Source of the DNA: a virus
DNA length: 38,597 nt
Reading direction: 5' to 3' (one strand)
Virus record (IMG/VR): IMGVR_UViG_3300011115_000967
Coordinates: 1-38,597 of that record
Below the pieces are notes generated by a model. That model saw only the letters and a program-made list of their open reading frames with translations, was not told the DNA's origin and made no database searches. Of the stretch, positions 7,894 through 15,765 are shown piece by piece. The position numbers and the translations under genes were made by a program. The number at the start of each line of letters is the position of its first letter. Position 1 is the stretch's first letter.

Positions 7894-8283
7894 TTACCAG
7901 CTAAAAGATGATTCACTAAATTTAATTGTAATAGAGACATCTTTATCATCTGACGACAGATTGATATTGTGAGAATTAGAATTATCAATCAACGGGTGAA
8001 ATCCCCACTCTTCCAGATCGGAATCACAAGCATCTGAATCATGCCATTTTGCAAAATCATCCCAATTTTTGAAGCAGATTGGAAGAATAAAAGTAAGGCG
8101 AATCTCTACTTCGCTTCTATAGCCTCCAAACCCAGCCTCAAAAAGACCCCCACGAAACTCTACTTCTGAGGGAGAGATTCCAAGAGTATCCTTAATCCGA
8201 TCCTTAATTGATTGGTTTAGACTCTCCTCGAAAGAGGAGATACTCTCCGCAACAAACTTAGTCAAGTCCTTGAGATTAGACAT
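7894..8283 (-). CDS. Hypothetical protein
   Basis: A 129-residue acidic protein: an N-terminal amphipathic helix (residues 1-35) followed by likely beta strands. No recognised domain. It lies in series with the conserved gene at 7462. Confidence 0.68.
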   Translation of the reverse strand: MSNLKDLTKFVAESISSFEESLNQSIKDRIKDTLGISPSEVEFRGGLFEAGFGGYRSEVEIRLTFILPICFKNWDDFAKWHDSDACDSDLEEWGFHPLIDNSNSHNINLSSDDKDVSITIKFSESSFSW

Positions 8284-8315
8284 TACTTAGACTCCTTTTC
8301 GCGAGAAAGGACAAA

Positions 8316-8459
8316 TCAGAACTTGCCATGAATCGTAGTAGAACCAGAAGAGCAGAGGTATGATGCAGTTACTGATTCGACTTTCCAACCTTGATCTAGC
8401 TTCCTGTTTACAGGGGTTTCAGAATCTGTAATAATAACCGTATACTCTAGCTCTTTCAT
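8316..8459 (-). CDS. Small conserved-looking protein, 47 residues
   Basis: An ATG at 8459 with an AGGAAG site opens a 47-codon frame: a beta-strand start ('LEYTVIITD'), a 'LDQGWKVESV' segment and a Ser/Thr-rich end. The pattern resembles phage mini-proteins that open with a strand and then 'xxGWxVxS'. The promoter at 8479-8506 directly precedes it. Confidence 0.6.
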   Translation of the reverse strand: MKELEYTVIITDSETPVNRKLDQGWKVESVTASYLCSSGSTTIHGKF

Positions 8460-8478
8460 TTTGGCTTCCTCTCCTCAT

Positions 8479-8506
8479 AATATAGCCACCGTGGCAAAAA
8501 AGTCAA
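8479..8506 (-). promoter_or_regulatory. Sigma70-like promoter
   Basis: Minus strand: TTGACT (8501-8506), 16 bp, TATATT (8479-8484). The spacer ends CGGTGGC, close to the sister-promoter consensus. The -35 overlaps the last codon of the gene at 8503. It drives the gene at 8316-8459. Confidence 0.78.
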
Positions 8507-8811
8507 TCCTCGAACTTAGATTCGTCAGATGTTTCTACTACCACCTTTGGAGGGCGAATTAACTTCCAAGTAATATGTCCAGCATCCTCAATTGAGAAGC
8601 CGCACTCCCTTAGAAACTCTTGATATGGAGGAAATACTTGACCAATTAAGAATGTAAAATCTCTCCCTTCCTTATCCATAACTTCATCATAATACTTTTT
8701 TGTCTCTCTAATTTCCCTTAGCCTCATATAATAGTCGGCTTTTTCCTTATCTTTCTGCTTTTGCTCTGGAGTTTTCTCTACAGCCTCTTTTTCTTTAGCC
8801 ATTGATACCAT
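8503..8811 (-). CDS. Hypothetical charged protein
   Basis: A 102-residue protein: a Lys/Glu-rich N-terminal half likely forming one long helix, then a more ordered C-terminal half. A second in-frame ATG (codon 4) could also start it. It has its own promoter at 8853-8880. Confidence 0.68.
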   Translation of the reverse strand: MVSMAKEKEAVEKTPEQKQKDKEKADYYMRLREIRETKKYYDEVMDKEGRDFTFLIGQVFPPYQEFLRECGFSIEDAGHITWKLIRPPKVVVETSDESKFED

Positions 8812-8840
8812 CCATAGTTAACCCCTCTTTTGTCAAAAAA

Positions 8841-8880
8841 CTCCCGTACCACAATATAATCACGGTACGGGAGGGGTCAA
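8841..8880 (-). promoter_or_regulatory. Promoter embedded in a hairpin
   Basis: Minus strand: TTGACC (8875-8880), 16 bp, TATATT (8853-8858). A perfect 10-bp inverted repeat, CTCCCGTACC (8841-8850) and GGTACGGGAG (8864-8873), surrounds the -10. As RNA read from upstream it would be a stable hairpin right after the gene at 8885, so terminator and promoter appear to share the same bases. Confidence 0.75.
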
Positions 8881-8884
8881 TCCT

Positions 8885-9088
8885 TCATTTTACTTTTATC
8901 AGAGGTTCTATCTTGCAGTAGCAGTAGTCATCATAAAATATAAATTGATCTATACAATGATCCCTACAGTCAGGGCCTTCTTTTTTATAAAGAGCTTCGG
9001 CAGAGAAGTAACCAAGAGCAAAGGAGATAATTCCGCCAATAATAAGAATTGGAGTAATTATAGAGGCTCTTTCTTGATAGTAAAACAT
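8885..9088 (-). CDS. Small membrane-anchored Cys-rich protein 1
   Basis: A 67-residue protein with one hydrophobic segment (about residues 10-30) and a short tail with C-x3-C and a C-Y-C pair. The protein at 16234-16416 has the same layout and Cys spacing. Such a tail would lie in the periplasm, where disulfides could form (inference). It begins at an ATG overlapping the acyl-CoA dehydrogenase stop (TAATG), with GGAG upstream, so the two are translationally coupled. Confidence 0.72.
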   Translation of the reverse strand: MFYYQERASIITPILIIGGIISFALGYFSAEALYKKEGPDCRDHCIDQFIFYDDYCYCKIEPLIKVK

Positions 9089-10995
9089 TACTTCTCCAGG
9101 GTGGTCATTCTTTCCAAGACTCTACCAGAGCTATAATCTGAACAAAACTCTCTTTCTTTTGTAGGAAGAGGATCTTGCGTAACTAACGGAAACTCCTCTG
9201 CTCCAAACATAATGGCATTTGCTGCCGCGACTGCTTCCTTATCAGCATTGTTATTTACGGCATCAAAGAGTCCATCAACAACAATCTTGCGCTGAGTCAG
9301 AAGATATTCGACAACTTCCTTATTATTTAGATCTCCAGACCCTCTTTCTCCTTGGTGACGAGAAACAACAAGAGCCATTACCGCAAGTTCTGCTCCAATG
9401 TCAACCAACCTTCCAAGAATTCCCTGTCGCATCTCCAGCTTTGGACCCTTTAGTACCATCTGATGGAACAGGGTTCTTGCCAGACGGCGTGTTTGACTAT
9501 CAATCCAGCTCAGATGATCTCTTAGATCATAATCAAACTCAGAGAATGATCTAAATGCTCCTCCCACAAAGGTCTTAAGATACCATGTGGGATAAATAAG
9601 GGCACATTTTCCTATCACCTTTGCCTTATCCCATAAGCTTCCTTTGCGGAAAAGACCTCCAGCATTTTTAAGGTGACCATCGAGAGCCTCTCTTGCTAAG
9701 AAGAGATGCATAATATCGGTAGTTCCCTCAACAATTCTGTTGATTCTAGTATCTCTTAGGGCGCGCTCTAGCGGAAATCCGACCTCTCCTCTTTCATTTA
9801 GAGAAGCCTCTGTCTCAAAGCCTCGTCCAGCACGAAGCTGAAGTGCTGTATCGGTCAACTCCCATGACCTCTCAGAGTTCCACATTTTAGCAGCTGCGGC
9901 TTCCATTCTAATATCAACATCGTGACGATCTGACATAGCAGCGCCATATAGAGCAAATGTTTCCATAGCGTAGGATAGTGCTCCAATCTCTGCTAGCTTC
10001 TGAGCACCAGCCTCATGGCGACCAATCTCTTTGCCCCACTGATTTCTTGTCTTTGCCCAAGAAGCGGAGAAAGCTAAAATATCCTTTGAGGTAAAAGCTG
10101 CAACAGCAGGAATTCCAAGACGACCGTCATTTAGGGTGGTAAGAGCCAACTTAAGACCCTTTCCCTCTCCAAGAATAACGTTTTCGGCTGGAACCTTAAC
10201 GCCATTGAAGCGAATTAGACCATTCTCAATTGCCCTAATTCCAAGAAATCTGCAACGATGGACTACCTCTACTCCTTCCCACTTTCCCTCAACAACAAAA
10301 GCGGTAATTCCCTTTCTACCATCGGCAGAAACAGTCCTTGCCATAACAACATAAAGATCGGCAAGGGTTCCGTTAGTACACCAAAGCTTCTCACCCGTCA
10401 AAACCCAGCTTCCATCTTCCTGTTTAACAGCGGTAGTGCTCATATTGGCTGGGTCAGATCCTGCTCCTGGCTCAGTTAGAGCGAAAGCAGTCAATTCTCC
10501 TGCGGCAATTCTTGGAAGGTATTTCTTCTTTTGCTCTTCTGTTCCGAAAAGCTTTAGTGGCTGAGGAACACCAATCGACTGATGTGCCGAAAGAGTTGCA
10601 GCGGTTGATCCACAGTAGTTAGCAACAGTTCCAATGATTCTCATATAGTTAGTCTGAGACATTCCAAGACCACCATACTCCTTTGGAATCTTAATTCCAA
10701 AGAGTCCCAGCTCTGCTAGACCCTTCCAAACGTGGGCTGGAATCTCCTGAGATTTATCAATAGCATCACCGTCAAGATGCTGACCTGCCCACTCATTTAC
10801 CTTTGAAATTACGGCATCACCAATCTCCTTGTCCTCTTTTGACTGAAGAGGAAACGGTGAAGCAAGAGAAAGGTCTAACTCTCCCATAAACATTGATGCC
10901 ATAAATGACTTGGACTTCCAATCCATTTCGCGGCTTTCTTCTGCTACCTGAATTGACTTTGCCTCATCTTGAGTACGATTTTTATTCTCTATCAT
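9088..10995 (-). CDS. Acyl-CoA dehydrogenase, VLCAD/ACAD9-type length
   Basis: A 635-residue flavoenzyme homologue that would introduce a trans-2,3 double bond into acyl-CoA, with FAD as cofactor. Residues about 60-180 form the N-terminal helical domain. 'ALTEPGAGSD' near 190 is the family signature for FAD and substrate, and 'RIVEGTTDI' gives the probable catalytic base Glu423. Residues about 445-620 form an extra helical region as in very-long-chain enzymes. Nothing looks broken. GGAGAAAT precedes the ATG. The neighbours are phage-like (a small membrane protein and the 5'-3' exonuclease), so it looks like an auxiliary metabolic gene; the electron acceptor would have to come from the host. 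Confidence 0.94.
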   Translation of the reverse strand: MIENKNRTQDEAKSIQVAEESREMDWKSKSFMASMFMGELDLSLASPFPLQSKEDKEIGDAVISKVNEWAGQHLDGDAIDKSQEIPAHVWKGLAELGLFGIKIPKEYGGLGMSQTNYMRIIGTVANYCGSTAATLSAHQSIGVPQPLKLFGTEEQKKKYLPRIAAGELTAFALTEPGAGSDPANMSTTAVKQEDGSWVLTGEKLWCTNGTLADLYVVMARTVSADGRKGITAFVVEGKWEGVEVVHRCRFLGIRAIENGLIRFNGVKVPAENVILGEGKGLKLALTTLNDGRLGIPAVAAFTSKDILAFSASWAKTRNQWGKEIGRHEAGAQKLAEIGALSYAMETFALYGAAMSDRHDVDIRMEAAAAKMWNSERSWELTDTALQLRAGRGFETEASLNERGEVGFPLERALRDTRINRIVEGTTDIMHLFLAREALDGHLKNAGGLFRKGSLWDKAKVIGKCALIYPTWYLKTFVGGAFRSFSEFDYDLRDHLSWIDSQTRRLARTLFHQMVLKGPKLEMRQGILGRLVDIGAELAVMALVVSRHQGERGSGDLNNKEVVEYLLTQRKIVVDGLFDAVNNNADKEAVAAANAIMFGAEEFPLVTQDPLPTKEREFCSDYSSGRVLERMTTLEK

Positions 10996-11022
10996 ATTTC
11001 TCCTTTTTGACGGTCCTAATAA

Positions 11023-11868
11023 TTAAGAAAGGCTATCCATTACTTCAACATAGCGGGAGAAGTAACTATCTACGAGCATTGACTTAAAACCAAACTTTTC
11101 AAATTCCATCTCAAGCTCTTCGCCAGAGAAGGTCCCATTATAAATATGAAGCTGAGAAACTACTGGTGCCATGTCAGCAAATTTTACCAAATTATAGCTA
11201 TGATTAAACTGTTCCATACTCTCTGTTGATGACATTTTTTTAGCCCAAAGTGCTTCATCCTTTAGCATCTTTACGGCACCAACCTTACCAACTCCCTTTA
11301 CACCAGGAATATTGTCGGTTTTATCTCCAGTTAGCGCCTTAAACTTGGCATAATCTACATCAAGTCTTTCTCTAAACTGCTGAGAAACTGGATTCCAAAG
11401 CCTTACGTTAGGCGAAAGATCAAGGGCTTGAATGAAGTCTGTGTCAGATGAAATTATTACATTATCACCATCAGTTGTAGTGGCAAGGTGAGCCAGAATA
11501 TCATCGCACTCATAGTCTGGATGGTAAACTGTGGTGAAAGGAAGCAACTCTTTTGCCAATCGAATAATCTCCCGCTTCTGCTTATGAAAAGAAGTCCAAT
11601 AAGCCTCCTCCTCTGGGGTTAGATTCTCTTGCTTTCGATTTGCCTTATACTCTGAGTCTGCTTCTAGTCTTGCCTTTGGAGCACCATCAAGAACAAAATA
11701 GACCTTCTTTGGGGAAAACTTCTCCAAAATAGGCCTAATTGACTTCATAAAATTGTAGATAACTTGATTTTCTCCTGTAGCAAGACCTCCGCCCCAATCA
11801 AAGCGTGAGCGGTGAATAAGGTTGTAACTATCAAGAAAAAGATTGTCACAGGTAAAGCTTTCAGCCAT
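11023..11868 (-). CDS. 5'-3' exonuclease / flap endonuclease (T4 RNase H-like)
   Basis: A 281-residue FEN-family nuclease, which removes RNA primers and 5' flaps in replication. Metal ligands follow family order: Asp13, Asp61 ('LDGAPKARLE'), Glu120/Asp122/Asp123 ('YECDDILA'), Asp142/Asp144 ('SSDTDF') and Asp182/Asp185 ('GDKTDNIPG'), followed by the helix-3-turn-helix DNA-binding loop ('GVKGVGKVGA'). The ATG at 11868 is chosen because AGGATTAG precedes it; the ATG at 11895 has no such site. It lies directly upstream of the acyl-CoA dehydrogenase and downstream of the GC-rich RNA-like region. Confidence 0.92.
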   Translation of the reverse strand: MAESFTCDNLFLDSYNLIHRSRFDWGGGLATGENQVIYNFMKSIRPILEKFSPKKVYFVLDGAPKARLEADSEYKANRKQENLTPEEEAYWTSFHKQKREIIRLAKELLPFTTVYHPDYECDDILAHLATTTDGDNVIISSDTDFIQALDLSPNVRLWNPVSQQFRERLDVDYAKFKALTGDKTDNIPGVKGVGKVGAVKMLKDEALWAKKMSSTESMEQFNHSYNLVKFADMAPVVSQLHIYNGTFSGEELEMEFEKFGFKSMLVDSYFSRYVEVMDSLS

Positions 11869-11895
11869 TCTAATCCTATTTGTTTTTGGGTTCAT

Positions 11896-12022
11896 CGAAC
11901 GTTGTTTGGGGCATCGCCAGCCGCGTTAGGAAGCCTCTAGGGCGTATCGGGAAGGTATACCCTATGCGGAGCAGGGGCGCAAGGGGAGCGCGCCTAGCGG
12001 GCCTCTCGTTACGTCTAGAGTA
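11896..12022 (-). other. GC-rich structured intergenic element
   Basis: No gene is seen. The stretch is much richer in G and C than its surroundings and folds well on paper: CTCTAG near 11934 can pair with CTAGAG near 12016, enclosing a GGCGC/GCGCC stem and the palindrome GGTATACC. It could be the 5' leader of the exonuclease gene, an RNA gene or a DNA site such as an origin; the sequence alone does not decide. Confidence 0.45.
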
Positions 12023-12027
12023 AAAGA

Positions 12028-12150
12028 AAAAAGATCTGGCTTATCGGCTTACCAGAGTCGCCCCTTTGCATCGAAACGGGGGTGGGCAAACCGCCGTGGG
12101 GATTAGATCGTGATGTTCGGGTAACGATCATGGTTTATGATACTCATCGG
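12028..12150 (-). ncRNA. Candidate small RNA with terminator
   Basis: Read on the minus strand: a GATCGT/ACGATC hairpin (about 12107-12130), a C-rich segment that can pair with a GGGG block, and finally a TCTGG/CCAGA hairpin followed by CTTTTTTCTTTT (ending near 12022), which is a good intrinsic terminator. No open frame covers it. It could be a separate RNA or the structured tail of the transcript from the gene at 12174. It is not a tRNA, tmRNA or RNase P RNA as far as I can see. Confidence 0.45.
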
Positions 12151-12173
12151 GAAGCTTTCCATCTAAATTCTTT

Positions 12174-12497
12174 TCAACTTTTTTCTTTTCTCCAGAGAAT
12201 TTCCCAATGATAACTATAGCAGTCAAGTGCAATACTTTTGGGGATACAAAAGAGTTCTTCTCCTCGCAGCTTCTGCTCCTCAAATTCTCGCTTTATCTTA
12301 AAAAAAGAATTGTGAATGGGAAACCAACCATCAGGGTAAGTCCCACAATCTTCTGGAATTTGAATCCTTGCTACAATTCGAGTGGTTCCGACTGACATTC
12401 CGCCCTTATAAGATTCATAACCAATCTCTATGGTGCCCTTTGGATAAAGGTTATATGAAAGAAGAATGTTATCTGGAGGATTCATTTCTCCATCCAC
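12174..12497 (-). CDS. Hypothetical protein
   Basis: A 107-residue protein with many aromatic residues and alternating strands. The ATG at 12497 lies inside the end of the upstream gene; another ATG at 12485 (ATGA overlap with that gene's stop) is an equally fair start. It is the last gene of the long minus-strand series that begins at 17108. Confidence 0.65.
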   Translation of the reverse strand: MDGEMNPPDNILLSYNLYPKGTIEIGYESYKGGMSVGTTRIVARIQIPEDCGTYPDGWFPIHNSFFKIKREFEEQKLRGEELFCIPKSIALDCYSYHWEILWRKEKS

Positions 12498-12727
12498 TCT
12501 CTGAGATCTATAATCTCATACCATTCAAAATTGCGTTCTCCAATCCTATAGGATTTTCCTGTAATTTCTTCTTGGCCTTTATTCTTTCCTCTGGTGATAA
12601 CCCTCTTATGCTCAACGATTGAGACTTTGGAATGGGCTTCCTCAAAAGTCTCAAAGCAACCAATCCAATCGTCGGTGCCACCTTGAGGATAATATATATC
12701 GCCAGCCATCAAAAGAAAATATTTCAT
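12482..12727 (-). CDS. Conserved phage-type protein (MKYFLLMAG family)
   Basis: An 81-residue protein starting 'MKYFLLMAGDIYYPQGG' with 'DDWIGCFETFEEA' and a C-terminal 'WYEIIDLREWM'. I recall this pattern from many phage genomes as a hypothetical family; it is probably a small beta-alpha domain. Its stop overlaps the next gene's start. Confidence 0.8.
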   Translation of the reverse strand: MKYFLLMAGDIYYPQGGTDDWIGCFETFEEAHSKVSIVEHKRVITRGKNKGQEEITGKSYRIGERNFEWYEIIDLREWMEK

Positions 12728-12952
12728 TCAGCCTTCTTCATCCTTGTCAGCGGCATAAACCATAATCTTTTCATCTTTCATCTTGTGGACTTTCTTCAAA
12801 TATTCTTTTGCTGCATCTAAATCAAAGAAAGCAGCAATTGCAGTAAACTCTCTTTCTACTTCGTCGTTCTCCACAATCCAATAAACGTTATTCTCTTGAC
12901 GAGAATAAACCCAAAATGGGGCATTGTCAATCGCAAGCTTTGGCTTGGTCAT
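12728..12952 (-). CDS. Hypothetical protein
   Basis: A 74-residue acidic protein with the layout strand, strand, helix ('DLDAAKEYLKKVHK'), strand. It abuts the gene at 12482 with no gap. No family is recognised. Confidence 0.68.
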   Translation of the reverse strand: MTKPKLAIDNAPFWVYSRQENNVYWIVENDEVEREFTAIAAFFDLDAAKEYLKKVHKMKDEKIMVYAADKDEEG

Positions 12953-12958
12953 TATTTG

Positions 12959-13231
12959 TTATCCATTGTAATAAAATTCGGAAGATTGACCTTCTCCAAG
13001 TTTCTCTATAATTTCTTTTTGTAACTCTCTATACTCTTTGTCAGTAAGACCGAGATGAAACTCCCATTGCTCAACTCCACGACACTCTAGACTTTGCAGG
13101 TTGCGAACAGCCTCACGAAGTTTATCAAGACGAGCAAGAAATTCTTTTTGGTCACTTGCCATTGGAATTGTGTAGTAGTAATTATAAATTTGATGATATG
13201 CTTCAAAGATTTTGTTCTGTTTTTCGTTCAT
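12959..13231 (-). CDS. Hypothetical helical protein
   Basis: A 90-residue, mostly helical protein. The start at 13231 (MNEKQNK) is chosen because GGAG of the upstream gene's last codons stands 7 bases before it; the ATG at 13243 would overlap that gene without a ribosome site. No known domain. Confidence 0.68.
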   Translation of the reverse strand: MNEKQNKIFEAYHQIYNYYYTIPMASDQKEFLARLDKLREAVRNLQSLECRGVEQWEFHLGLTDKEYRELQKEIIEKLGEGQSSEFYYNG

Positions 13232-13232
13232 T

Positions 13233-13490
13233 TTATTCTCCAAATCTTCTTTTTTTTATATCATCAGATGTAAAAGGTGACTCTTCCATTACATGCCAAG
13301 AACTTCTATCAAATAGATTACCCGCTAATTCACTAATATTTTTTCTATCCAATTTTGCGGTGTCTCTCTCGTCATAAGCACGTTCTATAATTGACCAAAT
13401 AAAATCAATTAGTTGCTCTTTTGATTCGCCTTCTTCCATTCTTTCTTCAATCTCTTGAGAGAATTCTTCTTTGGTCCAATCAAAGCTCAT
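13233..13490 (-). CDS. Hypothetical acidic protein
   Basis: An 85-residue protein with a Glu-rich helical first half and a basic end. Sequence is protein-like with no recognised motif. It lies 3 bases after the stop of the gene at 13494. Confidence 0.68.
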   Translation of the reverse strand: MSFDWTKEEFSQEIEERMEEGESKEQLIDFIWSIIERAYDERDTAKLDRKNISELAGNLFDRSSWHVMEESPFTSDDIKKRRFGE

Positions 13491-13493
13491 CTT

Positions 13494-13784
13494 TCAGTCC
13501 TCTCCATAACACTCTTTGCAAGTTTCGTTGTACCATTGTATGCGAATTGGGCCAATCATAAGGGTACAATGTGGACCGTCATACCATGTGTGGTCTATAC
13601 CCCACATCCAAGTACCGTGATACCAAATTCCATTTACTCTTGTGTGGCTATCGCGCCACCTACCTTTTGATTGTGATTGATGAATAAAGCCTATAAAATA
13701 TTTCTCAATCTTAAAGACCCAACGAAAAGCGGTGCATGGGAAGCCTTTTCTTGTTTCGGGAATTTCTTTGAATGGAATTAGCAT
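13494..13784 (-). CDS. Hypothetical Trp/His-rich protein
   Basis: A 96-residue protein unusually rich in Trp, His, Gly and Tyr, with 'RDSHTRVNGIWYHG' and 'DHTWYDGPHCTLMIGP' segments that suggest a beta-rich fold. Clustered His and Cys could bind a metal. I recall similar 'WYDGPHC' proteins in phages but no function. Confidence 0.72.
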   Translation of the reverse strand: MLIPFKEIPETRKGFPCTAFRWVFKIEKYFIGFIHQSQSKGRWRDSHTRVNGIWYHGTWMWGIDHTWYDGPHCTLMIGPIRIQWYNETCKECYGED

Positions 13785-13785
13785 T

Positions 13786-14001
13786 TTAGTCCTTTACAAT
13801 CAATTCTGCTTGGATGGGCTTCACAGGAGTTTTTGGGCTAAATCCATAAAGTTGTCCCGTTTCATGGCAAACTGCGTGGTAAGTTGAATTAATTGGCACA
13901 GTTTTCATATAAATTCTATCTTCGCCCTCAATAAAGCATGAGCCAATAGGAATTGTCTCAAAAAGCTGCTTTGTTTCGCTACTCTTTCTTGTGATTTTCA
14001 T
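13786..14001 (-). CDS. Conserved phage-type small protein
   Basis: A 71-residue protein from the ATG at 14001, preceded by AGGAG; an upstream in-frame ATG (14019) overlaps the previous gene. The core 'FETIPIGSCFIEGEDRIYMKT' pattern (pieces: IPIGSCF, RIYMKT) is common in small phage beta-barrel-like proteins. No activity known. Confidence 0.72.
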   Translation of the reverse strand: MKITRKSSETKQLFETIPIGSCFIEGEDRIYMKTVPINSTYHAVCHETGQLYGFSPKTPVKPIQAELIVKD

Positions 14002-14009
14002 TTTAACTC

Positions 14010-14276
14010 CTAGTTCCAAGATACGGATGGATCATGACAATAAGAAACATCATTTCGACACAGCCATTGTGTTATGTTTTTTACTAGCTCTCGGACTTCC
14101 TCACGTTGAAAGGCATCGGAGTAATCCAAGGATAGTCTTAGTATACCATCCTCGACAGAACATTGGTTCTGACGAACCCGTAGCATGACCATAGCATTCT
14201 TTCTTACGCTAAGATCTTTTGTTTTTGGCACCTTCCTATCAGATAGGACTACTTTATATTTGCGTACTTTGCTCAT
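14010..14276 (-). CDS. Hypothetical protein
   Basis: An 88-residue basic protein with likely strand-rich middle and a short C-terminal helix containing two Cys. No family is recognised. It is in tight series with its neighbours. Confidence 0.66.
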   Translation of the reverse strand: MSKVRKYKVVLSDRKVPKTKDLSVRKNAMVMLRVRQNQCSVEDGILRLSLDYSDAFQREEVRELVKNITQWLCRNDVSYCHDPSVSWN

Positions 14277-14285
14277 TGATTCTCC

Positions 14286-14519
14286 TTAATATCCAAAGAT
14301 CAGTTTCAATTGCCCAATCGAGCAGTCCTTATCGTGACCCTGATTGGTGTACCCCGAACAGCAGGAGTATGGATCGTAGATCCGCCCGTAACCTCCATCG
14401 CGGTCGTACTCGATGAAGGAAGGCATGTCGCCAACGAGATCCTCAATCATCTTAAGCAGATCTCGACATTCAGCATCGGTAAGCTCTTCAATTTTAACAT
14501 TGTGAAATTTATCGCTCAT
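14286..14519 (-). CDS. Small protein with Cys-Cys-His-Cys tail
   Basis: A 77-residue protein. The ATG at 14519 with AGGAG upstream is preferred over GTG at 14525. A helical N-terminal half is followed by 'CCSGYTNQGHDKDC', a spacing seen in many phage mini-proteins and suited to binding one zinc ion. Function unknown. Confidence 0.75.
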   Translation of the reverse strand: MSDKFHNVKIEELTDAECRDLLKMIEDLVGDMPSFIEYDRDGGYGRIYDPYSCCSGYTNQGHDKDCSIGQLKLIFGY

Positions 14520-14521
14520 CC

Positions 14522-14920
14522 TCACTCCTTATTTTGGAATCTTTCGCCAAGCTTTACACTATAAACATCTGGCGCAATCTTTTGGTAAGAGATTTTCCAG
14601 CCGCCCCAAGCTGCAAGATGAACCATTCCTGTTTCTTTTGCAAAAAGGTTAAGTTCCTTTCTGGTCAATGTTACCGCTTTGTTGGCGCAGATGGTGGCCA
14701 GAGTTTGCTTTACAAAATCGCTTGAGCTATCTTTATTGCTTTCCGATACCTTAATTGGAGCGTGATGATAGAGTCCATCAAAACCAGATGTATAATGGCC
14801 TCCAAGACATTTGTGAATTGGAACCTCGCCATTCTCATTGGCGATAAATTCTCCAAGGCATCGTTTGCAATCTATCTTTCCAAAATGATTTCTGCCTTCA
14901 TCATCTGTCCAATTTGGCAT
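14522..14920 (-). CDS. Hypothetical protein, possible zinc site
   Basis: A 132-residue protein with C18-x2-C21 and a later His-Lys-Cys / His pair that could complete a zinc site in the N-terminal third; the rest is mixed helix and strand. It ends where the next gene's upstream region begins. No family name can be given. Confidence 0.68.
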   Translation of the reverse strand: MPNWTDDEGRNHFGKIDCKRCLGEFIANENGEVPIHKCLGGHYTSGFDGLYHHAPIKVSESNKDSSSDFVKQTLATICANKAVTLTRKELNLFAKETGMVHLAAWGGWKISYQKIAPDVYSVKLGERFQNKE

Positions 14921-14929
14921 TTAATTTCT

Positions 14930-15133
14930 TTAGCCTCGCTCTATTGGTTGAGTTTCTGTTGGCTCTGGAAGTCCGTCACCAAATCTGCCCGCAATACCGC
15001 ATTGGCAGCGATATCTTTTGCCAAGTCCAGAATTCCAAGTTATGATATAAGCGTTATATCCACAGTTTGGACACCACTCATAGTTTGGCTCTAACTCTTC
15101 ATCGTCATGAATGATTGTTTCAAGTTTAGACAT
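14930..15133 (-). CDS. Zinc-ribbon mini-protein
   Basis: A 67-residue protein with C21-x2-C24 and C43-x-C45, an arrangement like a short zinc ribbon, with an acidic N-terminus. It ends 9 bases before the next gene starts. Likely a small nucleic-acid or protein binder, by analogy only. Confidence 0.7.
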   Translation of the reverse strand: MSKLETIIHDDEELEPNYEWCPNCGYNAYIITWNSGLGKRYRCQCGIAGRFGDGLPEPTETQPIERG

Positions 15134-15535
15134 TTAATCTCTAAATATAACTTTGTAGCTATTAAAAATAACATCATTTATATTTTCACACCAGACTTTG
15201 CCTTCCGCATTTTCAATGACCACTACCTCATCACCTTGCCTGGAGTAAGCAATAATCTCTACCTCTTCGTTCCTAAGCAAATACTTTGTGCCAAGAGGAA
15301 TCTCCTTTGCAAGAATTGTTGGTTGCGGTGGCTCTTCAAGGCCTGAAAGATATTCTAACGCATCCTCAAAATCTTTACCACGCTTAACATAGTCATCTGC
15401 CTCGGCAGTTAAAAATGTTTCTCCGCAATTCTTGCAATCTGTGTAGTTTGTTCCAAAACGAAATTTTGTCTCTCGCTCAGAGTGGGTACATGGACAATAT
15501 GTCTTTATAATTTGAATTGCTTGCTTTTTATTCAT
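15134..15535 (-). CDS. Hypothetical protein with N-terminal zinc-ribbon-like Cys
   Basis: A 133-residue protein. The first 40 residues hold CPC and C-x2-C pairs with a His, resembling a zinc ribbon; residues 75-133 look like a small beta barrel. It abuts the gene at 14930 and overlaps the start of its upstream neighbour by 8 bases. Confidence 0.7.
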   Translation of the reverse strand: MNKKQAIQIIKTYCPCTHSERETKFRFGTNYTDCKNCGETFLTAEADDYVKRGKDFEDALEYLSGLEEPPQPTILAKEIPLGTKYLLRNEEVEIIAYSRQGDEVVVIENAEGKVWCENINDVIFNSYKVIFRD

Positions 15536-15764
15536 CTTGCTCTACCTTCGTTATAGTTGTAACTTTATGAAGAATCTTGCTGGACTGAGAAGTTTCAATA
15601 ATCCCAATAATCTTTGCTGCGTCTTTCAAAGCATAAGAGTCACCATTTTTAAATCTATCGACACAGGCTTTTGCATCCTCTAGGGTGTCCCAAGATGAAA
15701 AAGCCTCTTTATCTGAATAGGCGACATAAAACCTTGGTTTAGTGGTGTTGGGTGGAATCTTCAT
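15528..15764 (-). CDS. Hypothetical protein
   Basis: A 78-residue protein whose middle ('FSSWDTLEDAKACVDRF') resembles phage mini-proteins with strand, 'W.TLEDA', helix. It overlaps the next gene by 8 bases. Function unknown. Confidence 0.7.
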   Translation of the reverse strand: MKIPPNTTKPRFYVAYSDKEAFSSWDTLEDAKACVDRFKNGDSYALKDAAKIIGIIETSQSSKILHKVTTITKVEQDE

Positions 15765-15765
15765 T

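Noticed and set aside
11896-12170. tmRNA, RNase P RNA or rRNA fragment
   Set aside because: None of the fixed sequences of these RNAs is present on either strand.
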